From CAZTAR01 sp043813895 (GTDB taxonomy: Bacteria; Planctomycetota; Phycisphaerae; UBA1845; UTPLA1), in the NCBI GenBank assembly GCA_043813895.1, contig JBDRKQ010000125.1, forward strand, positions 1 through 64,000: a stretch of DNA of 64,000 bases, written 5' to 3'. Below are positions 42,815-52,187 of this stretch, one piece after another. The first letter of the stretch is position 1, and every line of letters starts with the position of its first letter. Under the pieces are notes generated by a model. It was not told the origin of the DNA, did not search any database, and saw only the letters and a program-made list of their open reading frames with translations. A program made the position numbers and the translations under genes.

Positions 42815-45800
42815 CTACGGCGAGTCGGATGGTTCAGAGGGCGGCGAGCCCGCGGCAGCGGGCTTGAGGATCATGCCGCGCCGCGTGCGGCCGTCGAGCC
42901 TGACTTCGATGGGTCCCTCCAGCCGGATGTGCCGGAGGTGTTTGGTTTCAGAGGCCGCGGGCTGAGCCGCGAGCCACTCCCAATCCACGAAGCCGCCGCC
43001 GGCAGTCGGGTTCACCGTCAGGTAGCCCACGCGAAAGGTCGTCAGGTTCTGAAAGAAGTGCGATCCCTGCGAAGGCGTCACCACGAAGTCGTGCAGGCTG
43101 GTCTCGACAATCGCCTGGGCGGAGGAGATCTGTTCCCAGGCGACCGGAATGCCGAGCCACGGGTCCGCCGAACCCCACCGGCCAGGGCCGATGAGAAGAG
43201 AGGAAACGCCGGCCCGCGACAGGCCCTCGTTCAATCGTCCCACCTCCTGGGCAATGTCGCGCGTGCGGCTCTTGTCGAAACACTCGGGCTTCACGAAGAC
43301 GACGTCTCGCAGCCCCTGGATGTAACCGTTGCCCATGACCTGCGGGCTGTGGCAGACGAGGTTGGACGGTTCGATGTCTTCCAAGGCGACACGCTTGAAC
43401 GCTTCGTCCGAAACCGTCGGCCTGATCTGGAGCACGCGAAACTGCATCGGCTCCTTCTGCATGTTGACGGCGAACTCGATCTCAACGGGACACGCCATGC
43501 CGCGACGCCCGATCGCCAGGATCAGCTTCAGGATGTCGGCCAGGGGAAACAGGTTGGACTTGAGCACGTGCGCGAAGGTCACGAGTCGTGGGCCGGGCCG
43601 GGCAATACCGTCAAAGACCGCGTCGTTCTCCGCGGAATGCACGGATCCGATGGCAGTGAGCGTGCCGTCACGTTCCGCCACATCCAGGCCGCATCGGGCG
43701 ATGTTGTGGTCTGCGTCGGGTGAGTCGCACGGACCCTGGCAAGCCATGTCCAATGCGTAAAACGTCCGCTGCGAATTCGCCAGCAGGTCTGCCGTTGTGC
43801 TGAACTGGGGGAGAATCTGCGGGGATGCCGGGGAAAACATCAACATCTCGCCGCCTTCGACCACCATCTTGCCTAGCCCCAGCGCCACGCACACGACGCC
43901 GTCTTCCGACTTCAGCCTACCCAGCGGATAAAAGTTGAAGGAGCGGGCGACGCCTGCGAAGGAGGGGTAGAACAGGTCTTCGTGCCGCGTCCCCACAATC
44001 TCCTGCAACACGACACCCATTTTCTCTTCTTCCAGGTGGTGCCCGGTTGCTTCGCGGTAGTGCTTTGCGGCGCGCGAGTAGGTCGAGGCGTAAACGAGCT
44101 TGATCGCGTTGCAGAGCTGTTCGAGCCTGAGAGATGCCTTTTCGTCGCTGTTGGGAATCATGTAGGTCTTGTAGATGCCTGCGAAGGATTGCCCGTGAGA
44201 ATCCTCCAGCAGGCTGCTCGATCGTACCGCCAGCGGATACGTGATCGTTTGCAGGAATGCAGCCAGGTCTTTTTTCGTGCCACTGGGGAGCTTGCATGCC
44301 ATAAAGCGACCGGCCACGGCCTCGTCGTCCAGATCCTGCGCGATGAACGCGCGGAGACGGTTCTTCTCCAGGAACTTGTCAAACACGTCCGTGCCGAGGG
44401 CTACGGTGTGTGGGATCGCGACGTGGACGTTCGGCCAGCGGCGGCGGAGGTTGTGCCGCTTGATGAGCGTGTTTATGAACGCCAGGCCCCGCGCCTTGCC
44501 CCCGATAGAGCCGCCGCCAATTCGCGAGAATATCGTCGCACTAGAGAACTGCCGACGGGAGAAATCCGCAATCACGTCGGCCCGGCTGCGCTCGTAGAAA
44601 TCCTGGATCGTATCGATCAGGAACTTGCGGAGGCCGGCGACATCCGGGAACTCCGAGACCCTGCGCGGGCGAAGACGCGTCGCCAGCTCGAACTCCGTCC
44701 TGGCCATGAACCAGTTGCTGAAATGATTGGAGCCTGCGTGGAAGACAATCGATTCTTCCGGCACGACACGCAGCTTCGCGAGCATCGCTCGCATGTCAGC
44801 CGCGCGGGCGACTTCCCTGCCATCGGGAGACCTGAACACGAAATCTCCGAAGCCGAGGTTGTTGAGCATGAAGGTGCGGAGTTCGTGCATCAGCTTTCGC
44901 GACTTCTTGTGAAGGAAACTCGCCCCCAGTGACGTGGCAGCGGACTCCATGCCTTCGTTGGAGGATTGGAGCAGCACCGGCATCAAGGGCGATTCCGCCT
45001 TGACGCGCTTTGTGAACTCGAGCCCCGCCTCTTTGTCGATCCGGCCGTTTCGCGGGAAGCCGATGTCGGAGATAATGCCAAGGACGTTGTCGCGGTACTT
45101 CGCGTAGAGATTCCAAGCATCCTCGAAAGTCTCGGCGAGAAGGATCTTCGGGCGGGCGCGCATACGAAGCAGCTTCTGGATGGGATTCAACCCCTCGGCC
45201 ATCAGCGCCTGCGTCTGTTTCATCATCTCGGTGTAAATCTGGGGGAGATAGGCCGAGTAGAATCGCACCGAGTTCTCGATGAGGATAATCACTCGAACGG
45301 CACCGACCTGTGTGTCGTGCTCGACATTCAGGCAATCCTCGACATACTTGATGATCGCGAGGAGGATCTTGGCGTCGCCGTGCCACAGGAATACGCGGTC
45401 GATCGCGCCGCGCTTTTCATGTGCCGCGTACCGCCCAAGCTCCCGAGGTTCCTCGGTCAGAACGATGACCATCAAGTCGGGCCGGATCTGCTTGACCGCC
45501 TCGGCAAAATCGGGCACGTCCCATTCGCCGACGCGCGACATTGCAATGACCAGATTGAAGTCTCGCTGGGGTATCAGTTCCAAGGCTTCGTCGCCGGTCG
45601 AGACGCGCGACACGCGCGGGGCGTGGCTGAGGTTCAACTCCTGGTACTCGCTGACGATCAGATCCGCAACGAGCCCGTCGGCTTCCAGAATGAAGGACTC
45701 GTAGAGGCTGCACACCAGGAGGACTTCGTGGACGCGGGAAGGAAAGAGCTTATGGAAGCCCTCAAAGCCGGACTCCATGTCCCCGATATCTCGATACTCA

Positions 45801-45844
45801 CCGGTGTCCGCCATCGGTCGTTCCAGGTCCACGTTGGTCGTCAA
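42815..45844 (-). CDS. Tandem receiver-like domains fused to a PPDK/PEP-synthase ATP-binding domain
   Basis: 1009 residues. Residues about 38-180 and 195-350 are two receiver folds. The first has lost the acidic pair and phospho-Asp (LVIAMSRVGEWD), while the second keeps an Asp (IISDIGFPRNG) and Lys (FLHKKSRK). Residues about 455-800 are the pyruvate-phosphate-dikinase N-terminal ATP-grasp module: IGGGSIGGKARGLAFI, PLAVRSSSLLEDSHGQSFAGIYKTY, VVLQEIVGTRHEDLFYPSFAGVARS, and FRVLQIRPT. There is no phosphohistidine domain or PEP-binding barrel, so a full dikinase reaction cannot run. The final 200 residues contain LLIGPGRWGSADPWLGIPV. Probably a signal-linked ATP-dependent enzyme of unknown substrate. 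Confidence 0.85.
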   Translation of the reverse strand: MTTNVDLERPMADTGEYRDIGDMESGFEGFHKLFPSRVHEVLLVCSLYESFILEADGLVADLIVSEYQELNLSHAPRVSRVSTGDEALELIPQRDFNLVIAMSRVGEWDVPDFAEAVKQIRPDLMVIVLTEEPRELGRYAAHEKRGAIDRVFLWHGDAKILLAIIKYVEDCLNVEHDTQVGAVRVIILIENSVRFYSAYLPQIYTEMMKQTQALMAEGLNPIQKLLRMRARPKILLAETFEDAWNLYAKYRDNVLGIISDIGFPRNGRIDKEAGLEFTKRVKAESPLMPVLLQSSNEGMESAATSLGASFLHKKSRKLMHELRTFMLNNLGFGDFVFRSPDGREVARAADMRAMLAKLRVVPEESIVFHAGSNHFSNWFMARTEFELATRLRPRRVSEFPDVAGLRKFLIDTIQDFYERSRADVIADFSRRQFSSATIFSRIGGGSIGGKARGLAFINTLIKRHNLRRRWPNVHVAIPHTVALGTDVFDKFLEKNRLRAFIAQDLDDEAVAGRFMACKLPSGTKKDLAAFLQTITYPLAVRSSSLLEDSHGQSFAGIYKTYMIPNSDEKASLRLEQLCNAIKLVYASTYSRAAKHYREATGHHLEEEKMGVVLQEIVGTRHEDLFYPSFAGVARSFNFYPLGRLKSEDGVVCVALGLGKMVVEGGEMLMFSPASPQILPQFSTTADLLANSQRTFYALDMACQGPCDSPDADHNIARCGLDVAERDGTLTAIGSVHSAENDAVFDGIARPGPRLVTFAHVLKSNLFPLADILKLILAIGRRGMACPVEIEFAVNMQKEPMQFRVLQIRPTVSDEAFKRVALEDIEPSNLVCHSPQVMGNGYIQGLRDVVFVKPECFDKSRTRDIAQEVGRLNEGLSRAGVSSLLIGPGRWGSADPWLGIPVAWEQISSAQAIVETSLHDFVVTPSQGSHFFQNLTTFRVGYLTVNPTAGGGFVDWEWLAAQPAASETKHLRHIRLEGPIEVRLDGRTRRGMILKPAAAGSPPSEPSDSP

Positions 45845-45896
45845 GCCGCGAGCGGCGCGGCCGGGTGCCTTGCCAGCTTGCGCCTCCGTCCATCCG

Positions 45897-45925
45897 ATTC
45901 AAACGCTCGTTGCGTCGTGTGTCAA
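45897..45925 (-). promoter_or_regulatory. Probable promoter of the PPDK-like gene
   Basis: On the minus strand TTGACA (45920-45925) is followed after 17 bases by TTGAAT (45897-45902). The predicted start is near 45890, about 46 bases before the ATG. Confidence 0.5.
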
Positions 45926-46027
45926 ATGCACGAAGACCCTACCGAACGCAAGCCCGGGCACTGTGCGCAACCCCGCACGTCACACTTCCATGCGCGCAAT
46001 CGCTGGCAAGCATCTCCCACACGAGAA

Positions 46028-46058
46028 GGGGCGGACCCGGAGAAACCGAATCCGCCCC
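46028..46058 (-). terminator. Possible terminator after gdhA
   Basis: GGGGCGGA (46028-46035) pairs with TCCGCCCC (46051-46058), 8 bp, about 32 bases past the gdhA stop. On the minus strand it is followed by CTTCTC only, so it is a weak intrinsic terminator at best. Confidence 0.4.
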
Positions 46059-46089
46059 GTAAAGACGCAAAAGGGATGACTGTCGGGAA

Positions 46090-47451
46090 TCAGACGACGC
46101 CCTGGGCCATCATGCTGTCGGCGACTTTGAGGAAGCCGGCGATATTCGCACCGTTGACGTAGTTGCCGGGGGTGCCGTAGGCCTCGGCCGTCTCGAGGCT
46201 GGTCTTGTGGATGCTCTTCATGATGTCGTGGAGCTTGCTGTCCACTTCTTCACGGCTCCAACTCAGGCGCATCGAGTTCTGCGACATCTCCAATCCCGAG
46301 ACCGCCACGCCGCCGGCATTGGCCGCCTTGCCAGGACCGTAGAGGGTTTTACTTTCAATGAACACGTTGACCGCAGCCGGGGTGCTCGGCATGTTGGCGC
46401 CCTCGGAGACGCAGTAGCAGCCGTTCTTGACGAGGTTGTTCGCATCTTCCTCGTTGATTTCGTTCTGCGTGGCGCTGGGCAGGGCCACGTCGCACTTGAC
46501 CTGCCACAACGGGTTACAGGAGGCCCCCGCCTCTGAGGTTTGATAAGACGCTTTCGGATACTTGTTGAGGTACTCCTTGATGCGGCCTCGCTTGTTGTTC
46601 TTGAGATCCATCACGAACGCCAGCTTCTTCGCGTCGATGCCTTGCTCGTCCAGGATGTAGCCGGACGAGTCGGACAAAGTCACGACCTTGCCGCCGAGTT
46701 GGATCACCTTCTCCGTGGCGTACTGGGCCACGTTGCCCGAGCCCGACACGACGACAGTCTTGCCCTTGAAAGACTCGCCACGTGTCTTGAGCATTTCCTC
46801 AGCGAAGTAGACCTGACCGTAGCCGGTTGCTTCCGGTCGAATGAGGCTGCCGCCCCAGGCCAGGCCCTTACCCGTCAGGACGCCCTCGAAGCGGTTCTTG
46901 AGCTTCTTGTACTGGCCGAACATGAAGCCGATTTCTCGGCCGCCGACGCCGATGTCACCGGCAGGCACGTCCGTGTCCGCGCCGATGTGGCGGAACAGCT
47001 CGCTCATGAAGCTCTGGCAGAAGCGCATGACCTCGATGTCGCTCTTGCCCTTGGGATCGAAGTCCGATCCGCCCTTGCCGCCGCCGATTGGCAGCGTGGT
47101 CAGGGCGTTCTTGAAGATCTGCTCGAAGCCCAGGAACTTGATGATGCCCAGGTTCACCGACGGGTGGAATCGCAGACCGCCCTTGTACGGGCCGATCGCG
47201 CTGTTGAACTCGACGCGCATCCCGCGGTTGATCTGCACTTCGCCGGCGTCGTCCACCCACGGAACGCGGAACATGAGCACCCGCTCGGGTTCCACGATCC
47301 GCTCCAGGATCTTCGCCTTCCGGTATTCCGGGTGCTTGTCCATCACCGGCATTAGCGACTCGACCACCTCGTGCACGGCCTGATGGAATTCCTTCTGCTC
47401 CGGGTTCTTGGCGATCACGCCCGCCATGAAATCTGCAACTGCGTTACCCAT
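46090..47451 (-). CDS. gdhA: Glutamate dehydrogenase
   Basis: 453 residues, the size of hexameric NADP-type bacterial enzymes (about 447). It interconverts 2-oxoglutarate plus ammonia and glutamate. Typical segments: NRGMRVEFNSAIGPYKGGLRFHPSVN, the catalytic-lysine region LPIGGGKGGSDFDPKGKSD, DVPAGDIGVGGREIGFMFGQYK, and the dinucleotide fold GKTVVVSGSGNVAQYA. GGAG lies ten bases upstream of the ATG. It is the clearest ammonia-assimilation gene here and shares 2-oxoglutarate with the oxidoreductase family encoded at 55-58 kb. Confidence 0.96.
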   Translation of the reverse strand: MGNAVADFMAGVIAKNPEQKEFHQAVHEVVESLMPVMDKHPEYRKAKILERIVEPERVLMFRVPWVDDAGEVQINRGMRVEFNSAIGPYKGGLRFHPSVNLGIIKFLGFEQIFKNALTTLPIGGGKGGSDFDPKGKSDIEVMRFCQSFMSELFRHIGADTDVPAGDIGVGGREIGFMFGQYKKLKNRFEGVLTGKGLAWGGSLIRPEATGYGQVYFAEEMLKTRGESFKGKTVVVSGSGNVAQYATEKVIQLGGKVVTLSDSSGYILDEQGIDAKKLAFVMDLKNNKRGRIKEYLNKYPKASYQTSEAGASCNPLWQVKCDVALPSATQNEINEEDANNLVKNGCYCVSEGANMPSTPAAVNVFIESKTLYGPGKAANAGGVAVSGLEMSQNSMRLSWSREEVDSKLHDIMKSIHKTSLETAEAYGTPGNYVNGANIAGFLKVADSMMAQGVV

Positions 47452-47871
47452 CTCTTCTGATCTCCTTGTCGTTGAATCAGCACACCCGAAACGGTTGGAG
47501 CACTCGGCAGGTGTGGCACGTTGATTCAGCAGCCAATGCCGGTCTGGAACTACTACTATCCCGGGTCAGTTGAACCGGCGTTTTGAAAGCATCCGGCCCG
47601 GTGCTGAGGTACATTCCGCGAGTCGAGCGAGTTTTTGCGCGGCTCTTCCGCAGCACCCGCGAATCTTACCTGCCAGTTGGCCGATCCGTCGGTCGTTTGA
47701 GCGGTTTAATCCCGGATTTTGCAGGCAGCGGCGCTACGGCTCGCTCCATCGTGAAACGGCAATGTTAGCCTGTCGTCAAGAAAGGGCAAGCAGCGTGCCG
47801 TGCTTCAAGCGTGGAGCGGGGCCAACTCGACGGGGCTGATCCGAGCCCCGATGCCGCCCTTGGCGCAGAGC
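47452..47871. other. Intergenic region with a small hairpin
   Basis: 420 bases between two minus-strand genes. GTTGAATCAGCA and GTTGATTCAGCA are near-direct repeats around 47471 and 47520. GGGGCT-GATCCG-AGCCCC at about 47831-47850 is a hairpin related to sequence near 21149. No gene supported. Confidence 0.4.
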
Positions 47872-48540
47872 CTACTCCAAATTGCCCAGGTCCGGACGGG
47901 TGAGAAGCTTCTGGAGAAGCAGGTAGTTCACCCCCTTGTACTCCGTTACCTCCCCGCTGATCACGAACACGACGGCCTTGGTGCCGCCGGCCGAGATCAC
48001 CTCCATATCCTCCAGCAGCCGATTCGGCAACAGTCGGATCGGAAGCTCCGGAGCGCCACGCCCCCGGCTCTCGAAAGAGAGGACCCAGTACTGGTCTTCG
48101 CGGGCCAATCGGCCCGGCCTGTCCACCAGCCGATAGCCGTCCGGCAGGAGCTTCGCGGTCGGAGGCACGATGGCATTCGCCGGCAACGCCGTCGTGCTCA
48201 CCATCTTCCGCTCCGGCAGACTCGGGTCCGTGGCTGGGATCACGACTCGATTCGCGCCTCGTCCGATCTTGGTCAGCTCGCGCAAAATCTCACTCGGGGT
48301 CGGCTCTCGTCGAGGGCCCGGGTCACCATCGGTCTTTGCCGGGTCCTTGTCTTTCGGAGCTTCCTCGGCCGACGCCGGCTGAGTACTGGCGGGTCTGCTC
48401 GTCGCCGTGTCCTCTCCAGGCTTGGAAGGGGGCTGAGGCGAAGATTGCCCCGTGACGAGGGCCGTCGAGCCCAGCAAGACCGTCAGACCGGCCAACGCGA
48501 TGATTCGCAGGAAGCAATAGGGTCCCCATGTGTTACGCAT
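47872..48540 (-). CDS. Secreted protein of unknown function
   Basis: 222 residues from the ATG at 48540, which has GGAG eight bases upstream; the longer frame is not used. A signal peptide or anchor (CFLRIIALAGLTVLLGSTALVTG) is followed by a disordered Pro/Ser/Thr/Asp linker to about residue 80. The folded part contains PTPSEILRELTKIGRGANRVVIPATDPSLPERK and a beta-rich end (DQYWVLSFESRGRGAPELPIRLLPNRLLEDME). The last strands resemble small periplasmic beta domains, but I recognise no family. It lies 79 bases downstream of the YyaL-like gene in the same direction. Confidence 0.65.
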   Translation of the reverse strand: MRNTWGPYCFLRIIALAGLTVLLGSTALVTGQSSPQPPSKPGEDTATSRPASTQPASAEEAPKDKDPAKTDGDPGPRREPTPSEILRELTKIGRGANRVVIPATDPSLPERKMVSTTALPANAIVPPTAKLLPDGYRLVDRPGRLAREDQYWVLSFESRGRGAPELPIRLLPNRLLEDMEVISAGGTKAVVFVISGEVTEYKGVNYLLLQKLLTRPDLGNLE

Positions 48541-48619
48541 GACACGATCTCCTTGCCTTCGACCTGCCGCGATCGTTGCCACATCGTACCCTGAACCGGC
48601 GATCCACGCATCCACCCAC

Positions 48620-50890
48620 CTATCGGCTGAGCAAACGTCGCAGCTCTTCGGGGTCTGTCGTCGGTGACCGGCAGGCGTAGTCGCGGCACACGTAGGCCGC
48701 CGCACGATCCTGGATGAGGACCTTCCCTGCCAGCAGGGGGATGCGTTTGGCCGCAGCCTCCGCTTCGATCCCGCCCGCCGCCATGCCGGCGAACACGACG
48801 TTCGGCACGTACGTCTGCCATGCCGCCCGAACCAGGGGCTCCATGTTACCTCCGCCGGTCCCCTCAGCGCTGGCGGCTCCGTCGCTCCCCACGAATGCCA
48901 ATTCCACCGGCCGCCGGTGATAGAAGTCCAAGGCCGACAGCATGTATTCGGACTGGTGGGGCGACGCCGCGAGTTGGGCGGAGAATGCGCGAATCTCTCG
49001 CTGCGCCTCTTCTGCCAGGTCCTTGCGACCCAGCAAGACCGACAGCCGCAGCAGGTTCCGCAGTTGCACGGAGTTGCCTGACGGGATCGCGGCGTCGTTG
49101 CAGTCCTTCCCCCGGACCAGCAGCCTCTCTCCGTCGGCGGGCGAGAAGAAGAACCCGCCTTCCGCCTCGTCCCGGAATCGTCCGAGCACCTGGTCGTTCA
49201 ACTCAACGGCCGCATCGAGCCACCTCAACTCGAACGTCGTTTCGTATAGAGTCAACAGGGCGGAGATCATGAAGGCATGGTCGTCCAAGAATCCCGGCGT
49301 GTGCGTCTTGCCACCGCGATACGTCCGCTGTAAACGCCCGTCCTGTGTCATCCTGGACAGCACGAACTCCGCCGCGCGAACGGCTGAATCGCGATACCGT
49401 TCGTCATCGAGGACGCGATAGCCCCGCGCCATGCTCTCGATCATCAGGCCGCTCCACGCCGCCAGCACTTTGTCATCGAGGTGCGGCTTCACGCGGCGTT
49501 CACGGATCGCCAGGAGCTTCTGCCGCGACGACGTCAGTCTGGCCTCCGACTGCTCAACCGACAGGCCGTGCTGCTTCGCCACGACGTCCATCGGCCGCGG
49601 GATGTTCAGGATGTTGTGCCCTTCCCAGTTGCCGTCTTCCGTCACGTCGTAGTAGTCGCAGAAGAGGGCGGCCTCTTCATCGCCCAGGGCGCTGACGATT
49701 TCCACTTTTGACCAGACGTAGAACTTGCCCTCCTCCCCTTCGCTGTCGGCGTCGCGCGAGGAGTAGTATCCGCCCTCGGGAGATTGGAGATCGGCGATCA
49801 CGTAGTCCAGAATCTCCCGCGCGATTCGGGCATACAGCGGCTTGTGCGTCAACTGATGCGACTTGAGGTAGATATCCGACACGAGCGCCTGGTCGTAGAG
49901 CATTTTCTCGAAGTGCGGGACTAACCAGTCCGTGTCTGTGGAATAGCGCGCGATCCCGCCGCCGAGTTGATCGTAGATGCCGCCTTGGGCCATCTTATCG
50001 AGCGTCAACTCGACGAGCCGGAGCAACTCCGTGCGCGGCCGGCTTCCGTCCGCGTTGCCGAGCGAATCGTGATAAGCCCGCAGCATCAGGTCCATGGCCA
50101 TCGACGGAGGGAACTTGTTGGTCCCGCCGCCGCTAATCCCCCCCTTGATCGGGTCGAACGCCCGCGCGATTTCCGCCGTGGTGCGGATGACCAACGCATG
50201 AGGGACCGTAACCGCACCGGGCTCGCTCACGGCCAGCTTCCGCACGGCATCGGTCAACGTGTCGGCTTGTTGGGCGACCTTTTCCCGCTCGTCCCGCCAG
50301 ACGTGCGAGAGATACATGAGCACCTCGCGAAAGCCCGGCCGGCCCCACCGGCTCTCCGGCGGGAAGTACGTCCCGGCGTAGAACGGCTTGAGATCCGGCG
50401 TCAGCCAGACGGACATCGGCCAACCGCCCGAGCCGGTGAATAGCTGTGTCGCCTTCATGTAGACGTCGTCGAGGTCCGGCCGTTCTTCACGGTCAACCTT
50501 GATGCAAACGAAGTGCGCGTTCATGAGCGCGGCGATCTCTTCGTTCTCGAAGCTCTCGCGTTCCATCACGTGGCACCAGTGGCACGCCGAGTACCCGATC
50601 GACAGGAAGATCGGTTTGTCTTCTCGCTTGGCTTCCTGGATTGCCTCGGCGCCCCATTCGTGCCAGTCCACCGGATTGTGCGCATGCTGGAGCAGGTACG
50701 GGCTCGTGGCATGAATCAGCCGGTTCGTGTGTTTGTGTGGCGCTGTCGTCGTCATTGCTTGATCCTTTGCATGCCGGTTGGCCGCTGCCATGGCTTTGTC
50801 GTCTGTGCCGCTCCGTGCGTGTACGACCCCCCATGCCGCCACAGTTGCGGCGAGCACGACGCCTGCCAGAGCTTTGCCGGGTCTGCTCAT
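48620..50890 (-). CDS. YyaL/DUF255 thioredoxin-like protein with glycosidase-like barrel
   Basis: 756 residues from the ATG at 50890; another ATG three codons upstream is possible. An N-terminal hydrophobic segment (ALAGVVLAATVAAWGVVHA) may export or anchor it. The DUF255 domain follows: RLIHATSPYLLQHAHNPVDWHEWG and the thioredoxin-like active site FLSIGYSACHWCHVMERESFE. The rest is an alpha/alpha six-hairpin barrel (for example GGIYDQLGGGIARYSTDTDWLVPHFEKMLYDQA and YYSSRDADSEGEEGKFYVW). The family is widespread (human SPATA20) with no settled biochemical function. The CxxC pair is intact. Confidence 0.9.
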   Translation of the reverse strand: MSRPGKALAGVVLAATVAAWGVVHARSGTDDKAMAAANRHAKDQAMTTTAPHKHTNRLIHATSPYLLQHAHNPVDWHEWGAEAIQEAKREDKPIFLSIGYSACHWCHVMERESFENEEIAALMNAHFVCIKVDREERPDLDDVYMKATQLFTGSGGWPMSVWLTPDLKPFYAGTYFPPESRWGRPGFREVLMYLSHVWRDEREKVAQQADTLTDAVRKLAVSEPGAVTVPHALVIRTTAEIARAFDPIKGGISGGGTNKFPPSMAMDLMLRAYHDSLGNADGSRPRTELLRLVELTLDKMAQGGIYDQLGGGIARYSTDTDWLVPHFEKMLYDQALVSDIYLKSHQLTHKPLYARIAREILDYVIADLQSPEGGYYSSRDADSEGEEGKFYVWSKVEIVSALGDEEAALFCDYYDVTEDGNWEGHNILNIPRPMDVVAKQHGLSVEQSEARLTSSRQKLLAIRERRVKPHLDDKVLAAWSGLMIESMARGYRVLDDERYRDSAVRAAEFVLSRMTQDGRLQRTYRGGKTHTPGFLDDHAFMISALLTLYETTFELRWLDAAVELNDQVLGRFRDEAEGGFFFSPADGERLLVRGKDCNDAAIPSGNSVQLRNLLRLSVLLGRKDLAEEAQREIRAFSAQLAASPHQSEYMLSALDFYHRRPVELAFVGSDGAASAEGTGGGNMEPLVRAAWQTYVPNVVFAGMAAGGIEAEAAAKRIPLLAGKVLIQDRAAAYVCRDYACRSPTTDPEELRRLLSR

Positions 50891-51142
50891 TCTGCTCATT
50901 CGGGTGTTACGGGAGGGCGAGGGCGTTGCGGGACTGGTTCGCCCGGTGCTCCTGTCCCTCGGCACTTGGAGTCCAGGGTTTCGGGGATCATAGGCCCCGA
51001 CACCACCCCCGGCCACGAGATTCGAGGCCCCTTGGATTGGACCTTCGGCACCTGTTTCTACTGTGCAAACACGGGCTTCTGCGCCCGTGCCATCTGGCGA
51101 GACGTGGATGCCACGGAGAATCCCGCGGTGAGCTGCCGCTCG

Positions 51143-51628
51143 TTATGGCGCTTCATGACCACAGTTCCAGCAGATGTCGAAGTTGCCGGGATTCTCCTCG
51201 CCGCAGCCGGCGCATTGCCAGTCCGCGCGGACCGTCTCGTTGCAGACCGGAGGCGGCTCCCCCAAAGCCTGGCGCCGGAGGAGGTCGATCACATCGAAGT
51301 AGTTGTCTCGCGGTACCGCGATGCGCCCGTGGGTGTCCACCGTTCCCATCTGTCCCATCATCGTTTCGCCGGGCCGCAGGACTTCCAGGTAAGGAACTTG
51401 AACGCTCTTGAGCATCGCAATCACCTTCGGCTCGACTCGGACTTCCTTGCCGAGGAAGATCAGCACGGGAAAGTCTCCCGGTGGGATGTACTCCTCCATC
51501 GAGAACGGCTTTCCGCACTCGGGACATCGATGCGAGCCGAGACCGGCCAGAGGATACCGGCACTTTCGGCAGAGGAGGCCGAGGTCCGGGACAGGGAGGA
51601 CTTCTGGATCGAAGGTCATGGCCGACAT
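51143..51628 (-). CDS. Zinc-ribbon protein of unknown function
   Basis: 161 residues from the ATG at 51628; upstream the frame is repeat-derived. Two zinc ribbons bracket the protein: CRKCRYPLAGLGSHRCPECG near the start and CAGCGEENPGNFDICWNCG at the end. The middle has DTHGRIAVPRDNYFDVIDLLRRQALGEPPPVC. The first ribbon is the type common in planctomycete proteins. It lies 140 bases after the last gene of the oxidoreductase operon, with a family B repeat in between. Confidence 0.65.
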   Translation of the reverse strand: MSAMTFDPEVLPVPDLGLLCRKCRYPLAGLGSHRCPECGKPFSMEEYIPPGDFPVLIFLGKEVRVEPKVIAMLKSVQVPYLEVLRPGETMMGQMGTVDTHGRIAVPRDNYFDVIDLLRRQALGEPPPVCNETVRADWQCAGCGEENPGNFDICWNCGHEAP

Positions 51629-51651
51629 TCTACAGCGGCTTGCGTGTTCTT

Positions 51652-51771
51652 GTAGCGGCCGACGCCCCTGTCGGCCGGGGCCGGTGGTGCTGCTCGTCGT
51701 CGGCCACAGGGGGCCGATGCTCCGCTCGACATCCGGCATGGGGGTCGGACGCTCCGCTCGACGTCCGGCTA
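51652..51771. repeat. Family B element, expanded
   Basis: Starts GTAGCGGCCGACGCCCCTGTCGGCC and ends GTCCGGCTAC after repeated TCCGCTCGAC blocks. The far end overlaps the last three bases of the ferredoxin gene, so the element supplied or abuts its stop codon. Confidence 0.7.
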
Positions 51772-52173
51772 CTTGTACTCGAGCGTCTTCGTAGGGCAGA
51801 AAGTCGCGCAAGCCGGCTCGTCGTCACGGCAGAGATCGCACTTCACGGCGATACCGGTGTTCAGCTCGTGCGCGATGTGCCCGAAGGGACAGGCGATCGA
51901 GCAGAGTCCGCAACCGATGCAGCGTTGCTCGTTGACTTCGATGGCCGCAGTGACGGCGTTTCGGGCGAGGGCTTCGACGGGGCAGACCTTGACGCATGCC
52001 GCATCGTCGCACTGGAAGCACGTGATGATCTGGTTCTTCCCTTCGCCGAACATAAATGCGCGAATTCGCGCGATGCCGGGTCCGCCCCGCGCCGCGTGCT
52101 TAAAGGAACAGGCCAACTCGCAGGTGCGACAGGCCGTGCAGCGGGAAGGTGTGATGGTCAGTGTCTTCTGCAT
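51769..52173 (-). CDS. Four-cluster ferredoxin subunit (HycB/CooF type)
   Basis: 134 residues from the ATG at 52173 (GAGGA nine bases upstream; a TTG 18 bases earlier is less likely). Sixteen cysteines form four 4Fe-4S motifs: CTACRTCELAC, CFQCDDAACVKVCP, CIGCGLCSIACPFG and CDLCRDDEPACATFCP. Proteins of this type are electron-transfer subunits of formate hydrogenlyase, CO dehydrogenase and molybdopterin oxidoreductases. Here it is the last gene of the 2-oxoacid oxidoreductase/diaphorase operon and probably passes electrons between its partners or to a membrane acceptor. Cytoplasmic. Confidence 0.88.
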   Translation of the reverse strand: MQKTLTITPSRCTACRTCELACSFKHAARGGPGIARIRAFMFGEGKNQIITCFQCDDAACVKVCPVEALARNAVTAAIEVNEQRCIGCGLCSIACPFGHIAHELNTGIAVKCDLCRDDEPACATFCPTKTLEYK

Positions 52174-52187
52174 TGGTCCGTTCCTCT

